Positions 13,854 to 21,893 of a stretch of DNA of 21,893 nucleotides are shown piece after piece (position 1 is the stretch's first letter; each line of letters opens with the position of its first letter). The DNA is from a virus. Both the position numbers and the translations under genes were made by a program. The notes beneath the pieces were generated by a model, which was given only the letters and a program-made list of their open reading frames with translations, had not been told where the DNA came from and made no database searches. Location: IMG/VR virus record IMGVR_UViG_3300030108_002586, positions 440 through 22,332 of that record; one strand, 5' to 3'.

Positions 13854-15386
13854 ATGAACAGAGTATTAAAAAGACCTATGTTTAGAATAGGAGGTTCTGC
13901 GGGAACTGGTATTACGTCAGGTCTTGATAAACCAAGACAAAAATATAATAAAGCTGGATTTGTAAGACCTAATATAGCAGATGTTTCTAACCCCAATAAA
14001 ACATCTTTACCTAATAATAATTTAAATTTAGATTTGTTAAGTCTTTTATTTCCAACAGAAGAAAAAGAAAAATTTACTCCAAGCAAAGAGTTACTCAAAG
14101 CTTTTGAGGGCACTAATACTAAACCTGATATATCACAATTTTTAATTAACTTTGGATTAAATCTAGCATCAGCTACTCCAAGAGGTGGTATCATAGCAAC
14201 TGCAGCAGAGGCAGCTAAGAAACCTGCTCAAACATTGTTTGCGGAACAAGCTCAAAACAAAGCTTTTGAAAGAAGTTTAAAACTTGCTGGAGCAAAAATG
14301 GACATAGAACAAAAATCTAAAGAGTTAGAAGGTGAAGGAATTAAACCAACAAAAAAAGTTTATGATAACGATCTTAAAAAAGAAGTTTTTGCAACAGAAA
14401 AACAGATTCAAACTACAATGTCAAAAGATAATCCAACTGAAATGAGATATGTTCCTTTACCAGAAGCAGATAAAACTAAACCAGTAAAAGTTTATGATAA
14501 TCTAACTAAGAGTACAGTTTTTGTTAATCAATCACAGATACTTGATACTAAATTTACTAATGATCAAGGAGAAGAATCACAAAGGTATATTCCTGTACCA
14601 CCTAAAGATAGAACAACAAGAGCATATGTTTTAGATGATGCAACGGGTGAGTTTAGTGAAAACCCACAATTTGTAAAAGAAAGTGTGGTTTTAGAAAACC
14701 CTGATAAATATAGACCTGTTGAAGGTAATATAGAATTAATGTTAAAAGCAGAAGAAATTAAAAAAGATAAAGCTATTAAAGTAGAGGCTGATAAAAAAAT
14801 GTTAGCGTCGAATACTGTAGCAAAAATCATAAGAAGATTAGAGGAGGACATAGCAAGTAAAGGTGCTTTCACTGGTGCTGCTGGAGATACAGTTCAATTT
14901 ATTACAAATGTTTCTGGATTTGTAGATCAGTTCATAAATAAAGATAAAAAAGAAGATATTGGGGCATACAATACAGGATATAAAAGAGTTCAAGATCGTA
15001 TCCAACAATTATTAAATGACGATACTATAAATGCTAGATTAACAAGATTTTTAAAAGCCCCTGAAAGTGCTGCTGCAAAAGCAGATATTATAAATTTAGC
15101 TTATGCCATAGCAAAAGCTAGAGAGCCGGGTGGTAGATTTAGTGTTACAGATATTGATTTAGCCCTAGAATCAATAGGTGAAAGTTCAAATAAATTAAGC
15201 TTTATAGCTGCGTTAAAAAGAGTTGGTTTGTTTATTACTACAGATGCAATAGACGATTATGTTATGGCTTATAATATAGCTGATGAAGATATCCCAGTTA
15301 AATATAATGCTTTAGTAAACAATAATAAATACTTTAGAGGATTAGAGATTAGTGGTGACATTGATCCTAATAGTTTAAGTTTTTAG
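13854..15386 (+). CDS. Internal virion protein with three tandem repeats
   Basis: A 510-residue protein. The N-terminus MNRVLKRPMFRIGGSAGTGI, then TSGLDKPR, is a signature I associate with pelagiphage-type internal virion proteins. From about residue 166 to 285 there are three tandem units of roughly 44 residues: KKVYDNDLKKEVFATEKQI, VKVYDNLTKSTVFVNQSQI and AYVLDDATGEFSENPQFV. The first two units close with RYVPLPEADKT and RYIPVPPKDRT; the third diverges and runs into KYRPVEGN. Such repeats are probably small beta modules. The remainder (from about 290) is helical, Lys/Glu-rich and ends in a globular domain. The gene lies in the ejection block between the Q/A-rich gene and a 1037-residue gene. 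The start follows the previous stop by six bases without a strong ribosome site. Function inferred from order and N-terminal motif. Confidence 0.62.
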   Translation: MNRVLKRPMFRIGGSAGTGITSGLDKPRQKYNKAGFVRPNIADVSNPNKTSLPNNNLNLDLLSLLFPTEEKEKFTPSKELLKAFEGTNTKPDISQFLINFGLNLASATPRGGIIATAAEAAKKPAQTLFAEQAQNKAFERSLKLAGAKMDIEQKSKELEGEGIKPTKKVYDNDLKKEVFATEKQIQTTMSKDNPTEMRYVPLPEADKTKPVKVYDNLTKSTVFVNQSQILDTKFTNDQGEESQRYIPVPPKDRTTRAYVLDDATGEFSENPQFVKESVVLENPDKYRPVEGNIELMLKAEEIKKDKAIKVEADKKMLASNTVAKIIRRLEEDIASKGAFTGAAGDTVQFITNVSGFVDQFINKDKKEDIGAYNTGYKRVQDRIQQLLNDDTINARLTRFLKAPESAAAKADIINLAYAIAKAREPGGRFSVTDIDLALESIGESSNKLSFIAALKRVGLFITTDAIDDYVMAYNIADEDIPVKYNALVNNNKYFRGLEISGDIDPNSLSF

Positions 15387-15395
15387 GAGACTTTT

Positions 15396-18300
15396 ATGTC
15401 ATTACTTTCAGTTAATAATGTCCAAGAATACAGAACAAAGTACGCTGATGCTCTACAGAAAAAAGAAACTGAATTAGGAAAACCTATTACAGATGAAATG
15501 TTAACTAAAGCTATATATAAAAAAATAGCCTCAAAAGCTGACGTTGATTATTTTTCTTTTTACAAATCTTTTAATCCTGAAGGTAAGTATGCAAACATAG
15601 ATACTTATAGAGTTGCAACTAATACCTTAGATGCTAACGACAATGATACGATTAATAAAGCTTACGATGAACTATCAAGTGTTGGTAGGGTTCGTTTTAA
15701 AGACTTTGTAAATATATTTGCTCCAAAACCTTTTGCTGATGAACAATATTTTGATGATTTTAATATTGTAACATTAAACATCCCAGATACTGAATATAAT
15801 ATTAAAGAGATAGCAGAGATAAGAGGTATCAATCCTGAAACAGATGTTAATCTTACTGAAGTTGGCTTTGCTCAGGCTTTAGCTAGGGATGATATTAATA
15901 AAGCTATAGCTGCAAAAGAAGTTTTAAATAATTATTTTGGAGAAGATATACCTATTCGTTTGGGTGAGGAAACTGAGGAACTTGAATTTTTAAACCCTAA
16001 TACAGGAAAATACGAGTTACTAAATGCGTATGGTTTGGATGCGGGAGATGTTGCTAAATTTGGTACATATGGTCTTTTTATAATTCCTGAAATTGTAGCA
16101 ACAGTTGCTGCAACAGGTCTTTTTCCAGGAAGTGCTATCACTACATCAGCGTTATCTTCAGCAGCATTAGAAACAGCTAGATTAGCAATAGGTCATTCTA
16201 TTTATGGAATAAATAAAACAGATGAAGGTTTTATGGATTATTTAAAAAATGAAGGAAAAGATATTGCTGTCTTAAACGCAACTCTTACTGCAGCAGGATA
16301 CTCAGTTCCTAAACTTTATAGAATGGTAAAAGACTTAAGAAGATTCGGTAAAATAAATGCAGCAGAATTTGGTGGTAGAATAAAAAATGCTGAACAAGCT
16401 AAAAAATTAGTAGATCAAATAAACGATAGGTTAATTCAATTAGGAAGCAAAAAAAAATTAAGGTTTACTTTAGGTCAAGCAGGAGATGATGCTGAACTAT
16501 TAGCTTTACAAAATGCTTATGAAACTAATCCGAAATATGGTGTTAAAGGAATTTTTGATACTTTTAACAAAAAACAAGCTGAGGCTTTAGATACTTATAT
16601 GGCTTTAATAGCTAAAGAATATAATTTTAAGGGTTTATCGGGTAAAGATAATATTTTAGCCGATGAGTTAGGAAAAAAAATAAGAGCAAAAATAGCAGAA
16701 CGATTAGCCCCTAGACAAAAAGTTTTAACAAATGCTTTAGAAAAAGCAGAAACCGATTTAACAAACGCTGTTATAAACTTACCTGATGGTAGTGTAAAAG
16801 AAGCAGGCACACAGATTAGAAATGTAATAGATAGTTTGTATGATGATTTTGAACAATCTTATAGAGATAAATATACAGCTTTATTTGCGATTGGTGGGGG
16901 TAGAAAAGTTAATACAAACATTATTAATGCAGCGGTTAAAGAATTAAACCAAAGACAAAAAAATACACTTTTTAAAAAATATCCTAATATAGAAACTTTT
17001 TTTAACGCACCTAAAGGAAAAACAATAAGTATTAATAAACTTAAAAATACATTAAGTGACTTAAGAAGATTTGATAGAGAAATTCAAAAAGGTATTATAC
17101 CAGTAGAAGGGGCTCCAGTTGAAGGGGCTGTGTCTAAATTAATAGGTGCTATTAAAAAACAATTAAAAACAGATTTAGGTACAGATGATGTTTGGTATAG
17201 AGAGTTTTTAAAATTAGACAAAGCGTATGCGAAAAATAAAGATTTATATAAGGGTGTTATTTCAAAATTGATGTCTACTAAAAATGGTAGATTGGTTATT
17301 GCAGATGAAGATGTTTTTAAACAAACATTTAAAAAAGGTGCTGGTCAAATGCAGAGGATAGACGATGTCTACGCTTTACTTAAAAAAAGACCAGATTTAA
17401 TTCAAACATACAAAGAACAAATTTTAGGTGCTTACAAAGAAGTAGTTGATCCAAGAAATACAGGAAAAATAAACTTAGTAGCTCATCAAAAATTTTTAAA
17501 TGATTATAAGTATGCTTTAGAAACATTTTTTGGTGGCAAAGGTGGTTTTAAACAGATAGAAAAAATTGGTGAACTTGCTAAAAAGGTAGAAACAACTGCA
17601 TTAAAAAGAAATAAATTAATGAAAAAATTAGGTACATCTACTAATGGTAAGATAGAATCGATGGATCCTGATAAAATATTTGCTTTTCTTTACAATAATA
17701 AATCACCCACTACTTTGAATAAAGTTATGACTTTAATTAGAGAAGATAAAGATTTATTAAAAGCTTTTCAAACTGTAGCTAAAGATGATTTATTATTTAA
17801 AGTAACAGATAACAGAGGTAATTTTGTTTTTGATAAATTTGCAGATTACTTAAAAAACAATAGATCAATTCTTGAGAGAACGTTTGCTGATAATCCAAAG
17901 TTTGTAAAAGATTTAAATATGATGAGAGATGCTCTTGAGATTACCTCAAGAAAATCTGCACAAAAAACAATAGGTAAAGCTGAAACAGCATTAAATGACA
18001 TTATTAGAGCAAGGTTAGGACAATTTACAGTTGCAGGTAGAACATTTACTGCATTGAAAAAAATCGTCAGAGCTGATGTTGATAAACAATTAGCAGAAAT
18101 AATAACAGATCCTAGAAGATTAGAAGATTTATTAAAATTAAAAAATATCAAAAAAGATTCAAAAGCTGCAAAACAAATCATAACTAGATTGTTTGGTTAC
18201 TATATATTTGATGAAAGATTTTTTGAAGATGATCAATTCACACCAACTATGATTAATTTTGTAGATACACAACAGATATCACAAGACACAAAAGATATTG

Positions 18301-18509
18301 AAGAAGCGGAAAATTTATTAGCTCAAAACATAGATTTAGATAATAGATTTAATCAAGCTGTATTACCTAGTGGTAATATATCACAAACAGCTAACGTCAA
18401 TCCAAATCTATTTGCAGCTAAACCACCAACCGGTATCATGCAAAATTTAAGCAGTACAGAACAAGCTTTATTAGATCCTTTAGAACAAGTAATAGCGAGT
18501 AGAACATAA
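15396..18509 (+). CDS. Large internal/ejection protein with hydrophobic segment
   Basis: A 1037-residue protein, the largest in the window, mainly Lys/Leu/Ala helices with many coiled-coil-prone stretches. AGGAGA at 15386-15391 precedes the ATG at a proper distance. About residues 224-272 form its only strongly hydrophobic region (YGLFIIPEIVATVAATGLFP, then SAALETARLAIGHSIYGI), a plausible membrane-inserting element of an ejection channel. The C-terminus (LSSTEQALLDPLEQVIASRT) is a compact helical tail. No transglycosylase catalytic motif is apparent. Length and place, last of the structural block before lysis genes, fit the giant internal virion proteins of podoviruses (T7 gp16 role). The call is by position and architecture, not homology that I could verify. 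Confidence 0.62.
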   Translation: MSLLSVNNVQEYRTKYADALQKKETELGKPITDEMLTKAIYKKIASKADVDYFSFYKSFNPEGKYANIDTYRVATNTLDANDNDTINKAYDELSSVGRVRFKDFVNIFAPKPFADEQYFDDFNIVTLNIPDTEYNIKEIAEIRGINPETDVNLTEVGFAQALARDDINKAIAAKEVLNNYFGEDIPIRLGEETEELEFLNPNTGKYELLNAYGLDAGDVAKFGTYGLFIIPEIVATVAATGLFPGSAITTSALSSAALETARLAIGHSIYGINKTDEGFMDYLKNEGKDIAVLNATLTAAGYSVPKLYRMVKDLRRFGKINAAEFGGRIKNAEQAKKLVDQINDRLIQLGSKKKLRFTLGQAGDDAELLALQNAYETNPKYGVKGIFDTFNKKQAEALDTYMALIAKEYNFKGLSGKDNILADELGKKIRAKIAERLAPRQKVLTNALEKAETDLTNAVINLPDGSVKEAGTQIRNVIDSLYDDFEQSYRDKYTALFAIGGGRKVNTNIINAAVKELNQRQKNTLFKKYPNIETFFNAPKGKTISINKLKNTLSDLRRFDREIQKGIIPVEGAPVEGAVSKLIGAIKKQLKTDLGTDDVWYREFLKLDKAYAKNKDLYKGVISKLMSTKNGRLVIADEDVFKQTFKKGAGQMQRIDDVYALLKKRPDLIQTYKEQILGAYKEVVDPRNTGKINLVAHQKFLNDYKYALETFFGGKGGFKQIEKIGELAKKVETTALKRNKLMKKLGTSTNGKIESMDPDKIFAFLYNNKSPTTLNKVMTLIREDKDLLKAFQTVAKDDLLFKVTDNRGNFVFDKFADYLKNNRSILERTFADNPKFVKDLNMMRDALEITSRKSAQKTIGKAETALNDIIRARLGQFTVAGRTFTALKKIVRADVDKQLAEIITDPRRLEDLLKLKNIKKDSKAAKQIITRLFGYYIFDERFFEDDQFTPTMINFVDTQQISQDTKDIEEAENLLAQNIDLDNRFNQAVLPSGNISQTANVNPNLFAAKPPTGIMQNLSSTEQALLDPLEQVIASRT

Positions 18510-18685
18510 TGACTAAAAAATCGGCATTACAAAGAATAGAATCTCATGAAAAGCTTTGCAGAATTATGCAAAAGCAAACGTTTGAGCAAATAAAAGAAAT
18601 GCAAGAACGTATTAAAAGATTAGAGTATTGGATAGTCGGCGGTATGGGAGCCGTATTATTAGTTTTATTAACGGACATAGCATGA
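18509..18685 (+). CDS. Holin-like small membrane protein (XhlA-like layout)
   Basis: ATG at 18509 overlaps the previous stop (TAATG); TGA at 18683-18685 overlaps the endolysin ATG (ATGA). The 58-residue product has a polar helical coiled-coil front (about 5-39, ending QEQ-like MQERIKRLE) and one hydrophobic segment at the C-terminus (WIVGGMGAVLLVLLTDIA, about 41-58). A charged coiled coil followed by a single C-terminal membrane helix is the layout of XhlA-type hemolysin/holin accessory proteins. The direct coupling to a cell-wall peptidase supports a lysis role. A spanin or an endolysin-anchoring partner remains possible. GC content rises within the second half. Confidence 0.7.
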   Translation: MTKKSALQRIESHEKLCRIMQKQTFEQIKEMQERIKRLEYWIVGGMGAVLLVLLTDIA

Positions 18686-19158
18686 ACCTTTCACGAAATT
18701 TTACTCTCTCAGAGTTAACCAAATCGGACACTGCGATCCGTAAAGGGATTAATAATAACCCTAACGCAGAACAAATAGAAAAATTAAAAGCGTTGTGTGA
18801 AAATATTCTTCAACCGGTACGTGACCATTTTGGCAGAGTTAAGGTGACGAGTGGTTTTCGTAGCGTAGAATTATGTGAAGCCATCGGTAGCTCAGCCAGA
18901 TCGCAGCATGCCCGTGCAGAAGCTGCAGATTTTGAATGTGTTGGCGTGGACAACGCTGAACTATTTGATTGGATTAAAGATAATCTCACACCGGATCAGC
19001 TAATCTTAGAGTTTTATACTCCGGGTGAGCCTAACAGCGGGTGGATTCATTGCTCATGGATCCCGGACCAACCAAGAGCATCATTCTTACACGCATACAG
19101 GTCAGAAGGTAAAACTAAATACAAACCAATATTAGGAAAAGCAAAAGATTTAGTTTAG
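18682..19158 (+). CDS. Endolysin, M15 family peptidase
   Basis: From the ATG at 18682 the product is 158 residues; it fits family length and has the ATGA overlap with the holin-like gene. An in-frame upstream start at 18628 would read through the holin gene and add a non-family extension. Motifs of the zinc D-Ala-D-Ala carboxypeptidase-like peptidases: NFTLSELTKSDTA opening, TSGFRS at 56-61, SQHARAEAADFE with zinc ligands H76 and D83, and GWIHCSW with H123; E110 in DQLILEF lies on the path to the catalytic site. It cleaves peptide bridges of the host murein to release virions. GC content is about half in the lines 18841-18960 (61 of 120 bases), far above the oxygenase genes, so it may have a separate origin. 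Confidence 0.88.
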   Translation: MNLSRNFTLSELTKSDTAIRKGINNNPNAEQIEKLKALCENILQPVRDHFGRVKVTSGFRSVELCEAIGSSARSQHARAEAADFECVGVDNAELFDWIKDNLTPDQLILEFYTPGEPNSGWIHCSWIPDQPRASFLHAYRSEGKTKYKPILGKAKDLV

Positions 19159-19662
19159 GTGTTGACCTAGTAAAAAATCAAAAGATATAATTCTTTTTTT
19201 AAAAGTTAAAAAGTTTACTTCACTATAATGAAATATAAATTTAGGAACTATTATTATATCACCTGCTTTAACTTTAGGAGTATATAACAAACTTTTATCT
19301 TTTTCATTGTTCCAAGGCTGTATGTATGTAGTTCTTGGCGAGTTTTTGTGAAGGTCTAAATATAAAATACCTGCAAACCCTATTGAACCATGATTGTGTG
19401 GAGAATGAAAATCTCCTTTTTCATATGTCACTGACCAAGTATCTGTAAGAGTTATACCATTTGGATTAATTTGACTTAATTCTTCACCAAAAATTTTAGA
19501 AAAGGGACGTGATAATTTACCATTACCTCTGTTACTATTAAAATTTCTTTGTCTTTCTTCTGGGTATTTTTTTAGTTCTTTAATTATTAATTTTTTCTTC
19601 TTTAAAAAATTTTTTGTTTTTATTGTTAGAAATTCTATTTTAAATGGTGTTGTTATATCCAT
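19150..19662 (-). CDS. Putative 2OG-Fe(II) oxygenase, HxxHxH type, minus strand
   Basis: A 170-residue protein. DTWSVTYEKGDFHSPHNHGS carries H86, H89 and H91, with FAGILYLDL after them. KAGDIIIVPKFIFHYSEVNF gives the distal His H145, and KKRIISFDF holds the probable 2-oxoglutarate anchor (K156/R157). It is homologous by eye to the island gene at 6298 (shared KNSPxT, GDxII-x-P-x-F-I-x-H, KKR-x-IISF) and so belongs to the PF13759-like group with HxH in place of HxD. It follows the helicase gene with a 10-base overlap, implying co-translation, and its end overlaps the converging endolysin gene by nine bases. Being paired with a helicase rather than with tail genes suggests another role from the island members. 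Substrate unknown. Confidence 0.8.
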   Translation of the reverse strand: MDITTPFKIEFLTIKTKNFLKKKKLIIKELKKYPEERQRNFNSNRGNGKLSRPFSKIFGEELSQINPNGITLTDTWSVTYEKGDFHSPHNHGSIGFAGILYLDLHKNSPRTTYIQPWNNEKDKSLLYTPKVKAGDIIIVPKFIFHYSEVNFLTFKKRIISFDFLLGQHLN

Positions 19663-21083
19663 GTTTTTAAATCCTCTCCTAATACTTCAGATGCAATATT
19701 AATTTTTTTCCTTAAAGCTTTTACTATTTTTTCATCAACTGTATCCTCTGCTATAATATCTATATATGTTACATTCTTTTTTTGACCAATACGATGTGCA
19801 CGATCTTCTGATTGTAGGCGTTTTTCTAGGTCATATCCGTTAGAATAGTAGATTATGGTGTTCGCAGCTGTTAAAGTTATCCCATATCCGCCCGTAGAGG
19901 GCGTTCCAACAAGAAATCGGCACTTAGGGTCAGACTGAAATTTACGTATATTGTCTTGCCTTTTATCTTGTGGTGTTAATCCATAATAATCTACTATGCT
20001 TCCTTTTTTAAATTTTGACTCTATATTTTGTATTATCTGACGAACATCCATTTGATAGTTAGCCCAAATAATTGCTTTACCATCTACCTCTTCTAATATT
20101 TCCATTAGTTCGTTTATTCTATTACTTGGTATGAGTTGAACACCACCATCATCCGCTGTAAAATGACCGCAAGTTATTTGATGTAATCTCATTAATTGAG
20201 TTAGCACAGTCATAGTAGTTGTCACTTTACCATTTAATATTGCCATAGCTTCTTTTTTCATTTGATCATAAATTTTTCTTTGTTCTGTAGATAACGTAAT
20301 ATGCCTTTTTGTAAAATTTTTAGGTGGTAAATCTAAACAATCTTCTTTTAATACTCTATATGAAAAACCTTTTACCTTTTCTGATAGCTCTCCTAAATTT
20401 TGAAATACATCAACTACTTGTATAGTTCTATCTCGAAGATACATATTCTTCATCTTAGCGTATCTGTTACGAAAAGCGTAAAAAGAATCAAAGTTTAATA
20501 ACCACGGATCAAGGAACTCGCATTGACTAAATAAATCTAAAGGATTTTTAGTAATGGGGGAGCCTGTCATGATACGTCTGTATTTAGCATGTTTGCCAAG
20601 ACTAATAATATTTTTAGTTCTTTTTGCAGATGGTGTTTTTATTGTAGTGGACTCATCAATCGCCATTAATGTCTTATGAGAATTTAAAAATTTACTTACA
20701 AACTTAACACCTTTGTCAGTAGACAAAGCCTCTACGTTCATAATTAAAATATGTAAGTCTTCACCTAGATCAAATAAACTATCTAAGTTTTCTTTATATT
20801 TTTTTGTTATGTTCGGTTGCCATAATACAGACACATTTTCTATATGATTGGGTAAATGTGTTGGTAATTCTTGCTCATACCAAGTTTTAACTACGCCCTT
20901 GGGTGCAATAATTAAAGCACCATTTACTTTACCTTTGTCGTAAAGCATGGCTAAATTATCTATTAATACTTTTGTTTTACCCGTACCCATTTCCATAAAG
21001 TACGCATAAGTTTCTTTATTCCATGATTTTTCTAAAGCTAATAATTGATGCTTATAAGGTTTTGTTTTAAATTTATAATTCAT
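19653..21083 (-). CDS. SNF2-type DNA helicase/ATPase
   Basis: A 476-residue superfamily 2 helicase with the full SNF2-like set of motifs: YKHQLLAL near 10, Walker A GTGKT at 33-37 (MEMGTGKTKVLID), LIIAPKGVVKTW (58-69), Walker B/motif II D143-E-S-T (DEST, not the usual DEAH), TGSP at 173-176, GTPSTGGYGITLTAANTIIY (motif V), and QSEDRAHRIGQ at 424-434 (motif VI). There is no extra DNA-binding or nuclease domain; the C-terminal ~40 residues are helical. Compact SNF2-type ATPases are common in phages and are thought to translocate on duplex DNA during replication or recombination. The gene is transcribed away from the + strand early genes and is followed by an oxygenase gene in overlap. Start ATG at 21083 with AAGAAAG-like A-rich leader. 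Confidence 0.9.
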   Translation of the reverse strand: MNYKFKTKPYKHQLLALEKSWNKETYAYFMEMGTGKTKVLIDNLAMLYDKGKVNGALIIAPKGVVKTWYEQELPTHLPNHIENVSVLWQPNITKKYKENLDSLFDLGEDLHILIMNVEALSTDKGVKFVSKFLNSHKTLMAIDESTTIKTPSAKRTKNIISLGKHAKYRRIMTGSPITKNPLDLFSQCEFLDPWLLNFDSFYAFRNRYAKMKNMYLRDRTIQVVDVFQNLGELSEKVKGFSYRVLKEDCLDLPPKNFTKRHITLSTEQRKIYDQMKKEAMAILNGKVTTTMTVLTQLMRLHQITCGHFTADDGGVQLIPSNRINELMEILEEVDGKAIIWANYQMDVRQIIQNIESKFKKGSIVDYYGLTPQDKRQDNIRKFQSDPKCRFLVGTPSTGGYGITLTAANTIIYYSNGYDLEKRLQSEDRAHRIGQKKNVTYIDIIAEDTVDEKIVKALRKKINIASEVLGEDLKTWI

Positions 21084-21134
21084 TTTTCTTTCTTATTGAC
21101 ATTTTTTTAATATACTTTATAAATTTTGTCAATG
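21084..21134. promoter_or_regulatory. Divergent promoter region with TTGACA/TGTCAA dyad
   Basis: The short gap between the helicase and the + strand gene. On the + strand TTGACA (21096-21101), 16 bases, TATAAA (21118-21123); the ATG at 21132 lies eight bases beyond, so this transcript would be nearly leaderless. On the - strand a TTGACA lies at 21132-21127, facing the first; 16 bases on is a weak TTAAAA (21110-21105), which would give a leader of about 15 bases to the helicase. The two hexamers form an inverted repeat, so the two promoters overlap and probably compete, or a dimeric regulator could bind the dyad. Confidence 0.5.
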
Positions 21135-21491
21135 TCAGAAAGTATAGTTTATGTAATACAGGAAATAGCTGGTACCAAAATTGGTAACCCTAAAATTAAT
21201 ATTATGGGTGCTTCAAACTATGGTAAATTTAAATTTTTATTACCTGAATTTTCACAAATAATTTTTTCTCCTGGTCCTTTAATTTATAAGTTACGGCAAG
21301 GTTTAAAAGAATTTAGAGAAAAAGATTATTTGTTACTTACAGGTGATCCAGCTATTATTGGTGTAGCATGTTCTATTGCCTCTGATATTACAAACGGCAA
21401 ATACAATTTGTTAAAATGGGACAAACAAGAAAGAAAATATTATCCTATTGAAATTAATCTATACGAGAAAGGAGAAATAGATGGCGATTAA
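21132..21491 (+). CDS. Conserved early-region protein, function unknown
   Basis: From the ATG at 21132 the protein has 119 residues; a TTG two codons upstream is less likely because it falls in the promoter's start region. MSESIVYVIQEIAGTKIGNP, then KFKFLLPEFSQIIFSPGPLI, and in the second half KDYLLLTGDPAIIGVACSIA followed by GKYNLLKWDKQERKYYPIEI. The pattern is a soluble alpha/beta protein with a GDP-x-x-I-G-V loop. I associate similar small proteins with replication regions of marine phages, always of unknown function. It lies directly next to the divergent promoter, overlaps the next gene by 11 bases and is likely early-expressed. No enzymatic assignment is justified. Confidence 0.6.
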   Translation: MSESIVYVIQEIAGTKIGNPKINIMGASNYGKFKFLLPEFSQIIFSPGPLIYKLRQGLKEFREKDYLLLTGDPAIIGVACSIASDITNGKYNLLKWDKQERKYYPIEINLYEKGEIDGD

Positions 21492-21893
21492 ACAAAAAAT
21501 AAAATTTAAGAATGAAATAAACTTTGAGGCAGATCAACAAGATGCAATGAAAAAAACTGAAGGAGTGCAATCACTTGCAGATCAAGTAGAAAGATTAGAA
21601 ACTTGTAATGATCGCATTGCAGATATTGAAAATGATCTAAAAAGCATGAAAAAACAAAGAGATCATATATCAGGTGAAGTTATACCAACAATGATGTCAG
21701 AAATGGGATTAGCAGAATTAAAACTTCATGATGGATCACATCTGAAAGTTTCAACGTCGTACCGTGCTACAATTACGGAAGCGAATAAAACAGCGGCGTT
21801 TAACTGGCTTCGTGAGAATGGGCTAGGGGATATAATCAAAAACGAGATATCCGTATCCTTTGGTCGCAACGAAGATAACAAGGCAGCTGATTA
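21481..21893 (+). CDS. Phage early protein with coiled-coil front (cut by window end)
   Basis: The ATG at 21481 lies inside the end of the previous gene (overlap of 11 bases) and has AAGGAG at 21469-21474, a strong site with good spacing. The open frame runs 137 codons to the window end with no stop. The first half is acidic and helical: EGVQSLADQVERLETCNDR, IENDLKSMKKQRDHI, a coiled coil. The second half starts with EVIPTMMSEMGLAELKLHDG and includes TEANKTAAFNWLRENGLGD followed by IIKNEISVSFGRNED. The pattern of a coiled coil followed by a xNKxAAFxWLRxNG-x-x-DIIKNExxVxFGR domain recurs in phages near DNA-replication genes, but no function is established that I can name. It probably lacks only a short C-terminal part. 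Confidence 0.65.
   Translation, partial: MAIKQKIKFKNEINFEADQQDAMKKTEGVQSLADQVERLETCNDRIADIENDLKSMKKQRDHISGEVIPTMMSEMGLAELKLHDGSHLKVSTSYRATITEANKTAAFNWLRENGLGDIIKNEISVSFGRNEDNKAAD

Noticed and set aside
19140-19175. Search for a bidirectional terminator between the converging endolysin and oxygenase genes
   Set aside because: The genes overlap by nine bases and no GC-rich stem followed by a T-run is visible.
19162-19191. TTGACC-18-TATAAT on the + strand
   Set aside because: It is inside the end of the minus-strand oxygenase and points at no + strand gene for nearly 2 kb; could give antisense RNA, but chance matches are frequent in such A+T-rich DNA.
1-21893. Retron, CRISPR, toxin-antitoxin or defence-system signals
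   Set aside because: No direct repeat array, reverse transcriptase, nuclease or toxin motif was found; the unusual content is the oxygenase set.

Overview
The window looks like part of a tailed (podovirus-like) phage genome infecting a low-GC marine bacterium. The style resembles SAR11/pelagiphage and uncultured marine virus contigs. Reasons: A+T-rich coding DNA, near-complete coding density with ATGA/TAATG junctions, virion proteins with the MFRIGG/GGRIGY and ADDVPARLS-type motifs that I associate with such phages, and many 2-oxoglutarate/Fe(II) oxygenases. The phage class is well supported; the host is inference from composition and remembered protein style, not from a search.

Layout. (1) 1-2850, + strand: the end of an unidentified gene, then a tail-fibre-like protein, a poly-glycine adhesin-like protein and a small tail-associated protein, with a good sigma70-type promoter at 12-40. 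(2) 2879-7859, + strand: an uninterrupted run of nine small genes. Eight encode different 2OG-Fe(II) oxygenases with visible metal-ligand motifs. The first encodes a related-looking protein with no visible ligands. The run has its own promoter (TTGACA-17-TATAAG) and is translationally coupled almost throughout. Its GC content is much lower than that of the structural genes. (3) 7903-18509, + strand: the virion block, with a large tail protein, three small genes, and four large or Q/A-rich proteins typical of internal/DNA-ejection proteins. (4) 18509-19158, + strand: a lysis pair, a 58-aa holin-like membrane protein and an M15 peptidase endolysin overlapping by ATGA. (5) 19150-21083, - strand: a SNF2-type helicase followed by a tenth 2OG oxygenase, overlapping each other by 10 bases. 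(6) 21132-end, + strand: two early/replication-type genes of unknown function, the second cut by the window end, served with the helicase by a compact divergent promoter region.

Working model: regions 1, 3 and 4 build and release the particle, and the helicase side belongs to DNA metabolism. The oxygenase island sits between the receptor-binding genes and the tail gene, where accessory genes often accumulate. It is the standout feature: a multi-enzyme hydroxylase cassette whose members differ in active-site type (HxD, HxE and HxxHxH), implying several substrates rather than simple gene amplification. What it modifies cannot be read from sequence. The adjacent Gly/Pro-containing adhesin, host proteins or small molecules are all possible. 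No tRNA, rRNA, CRISPR array, integrase or insertion sequence was seen.
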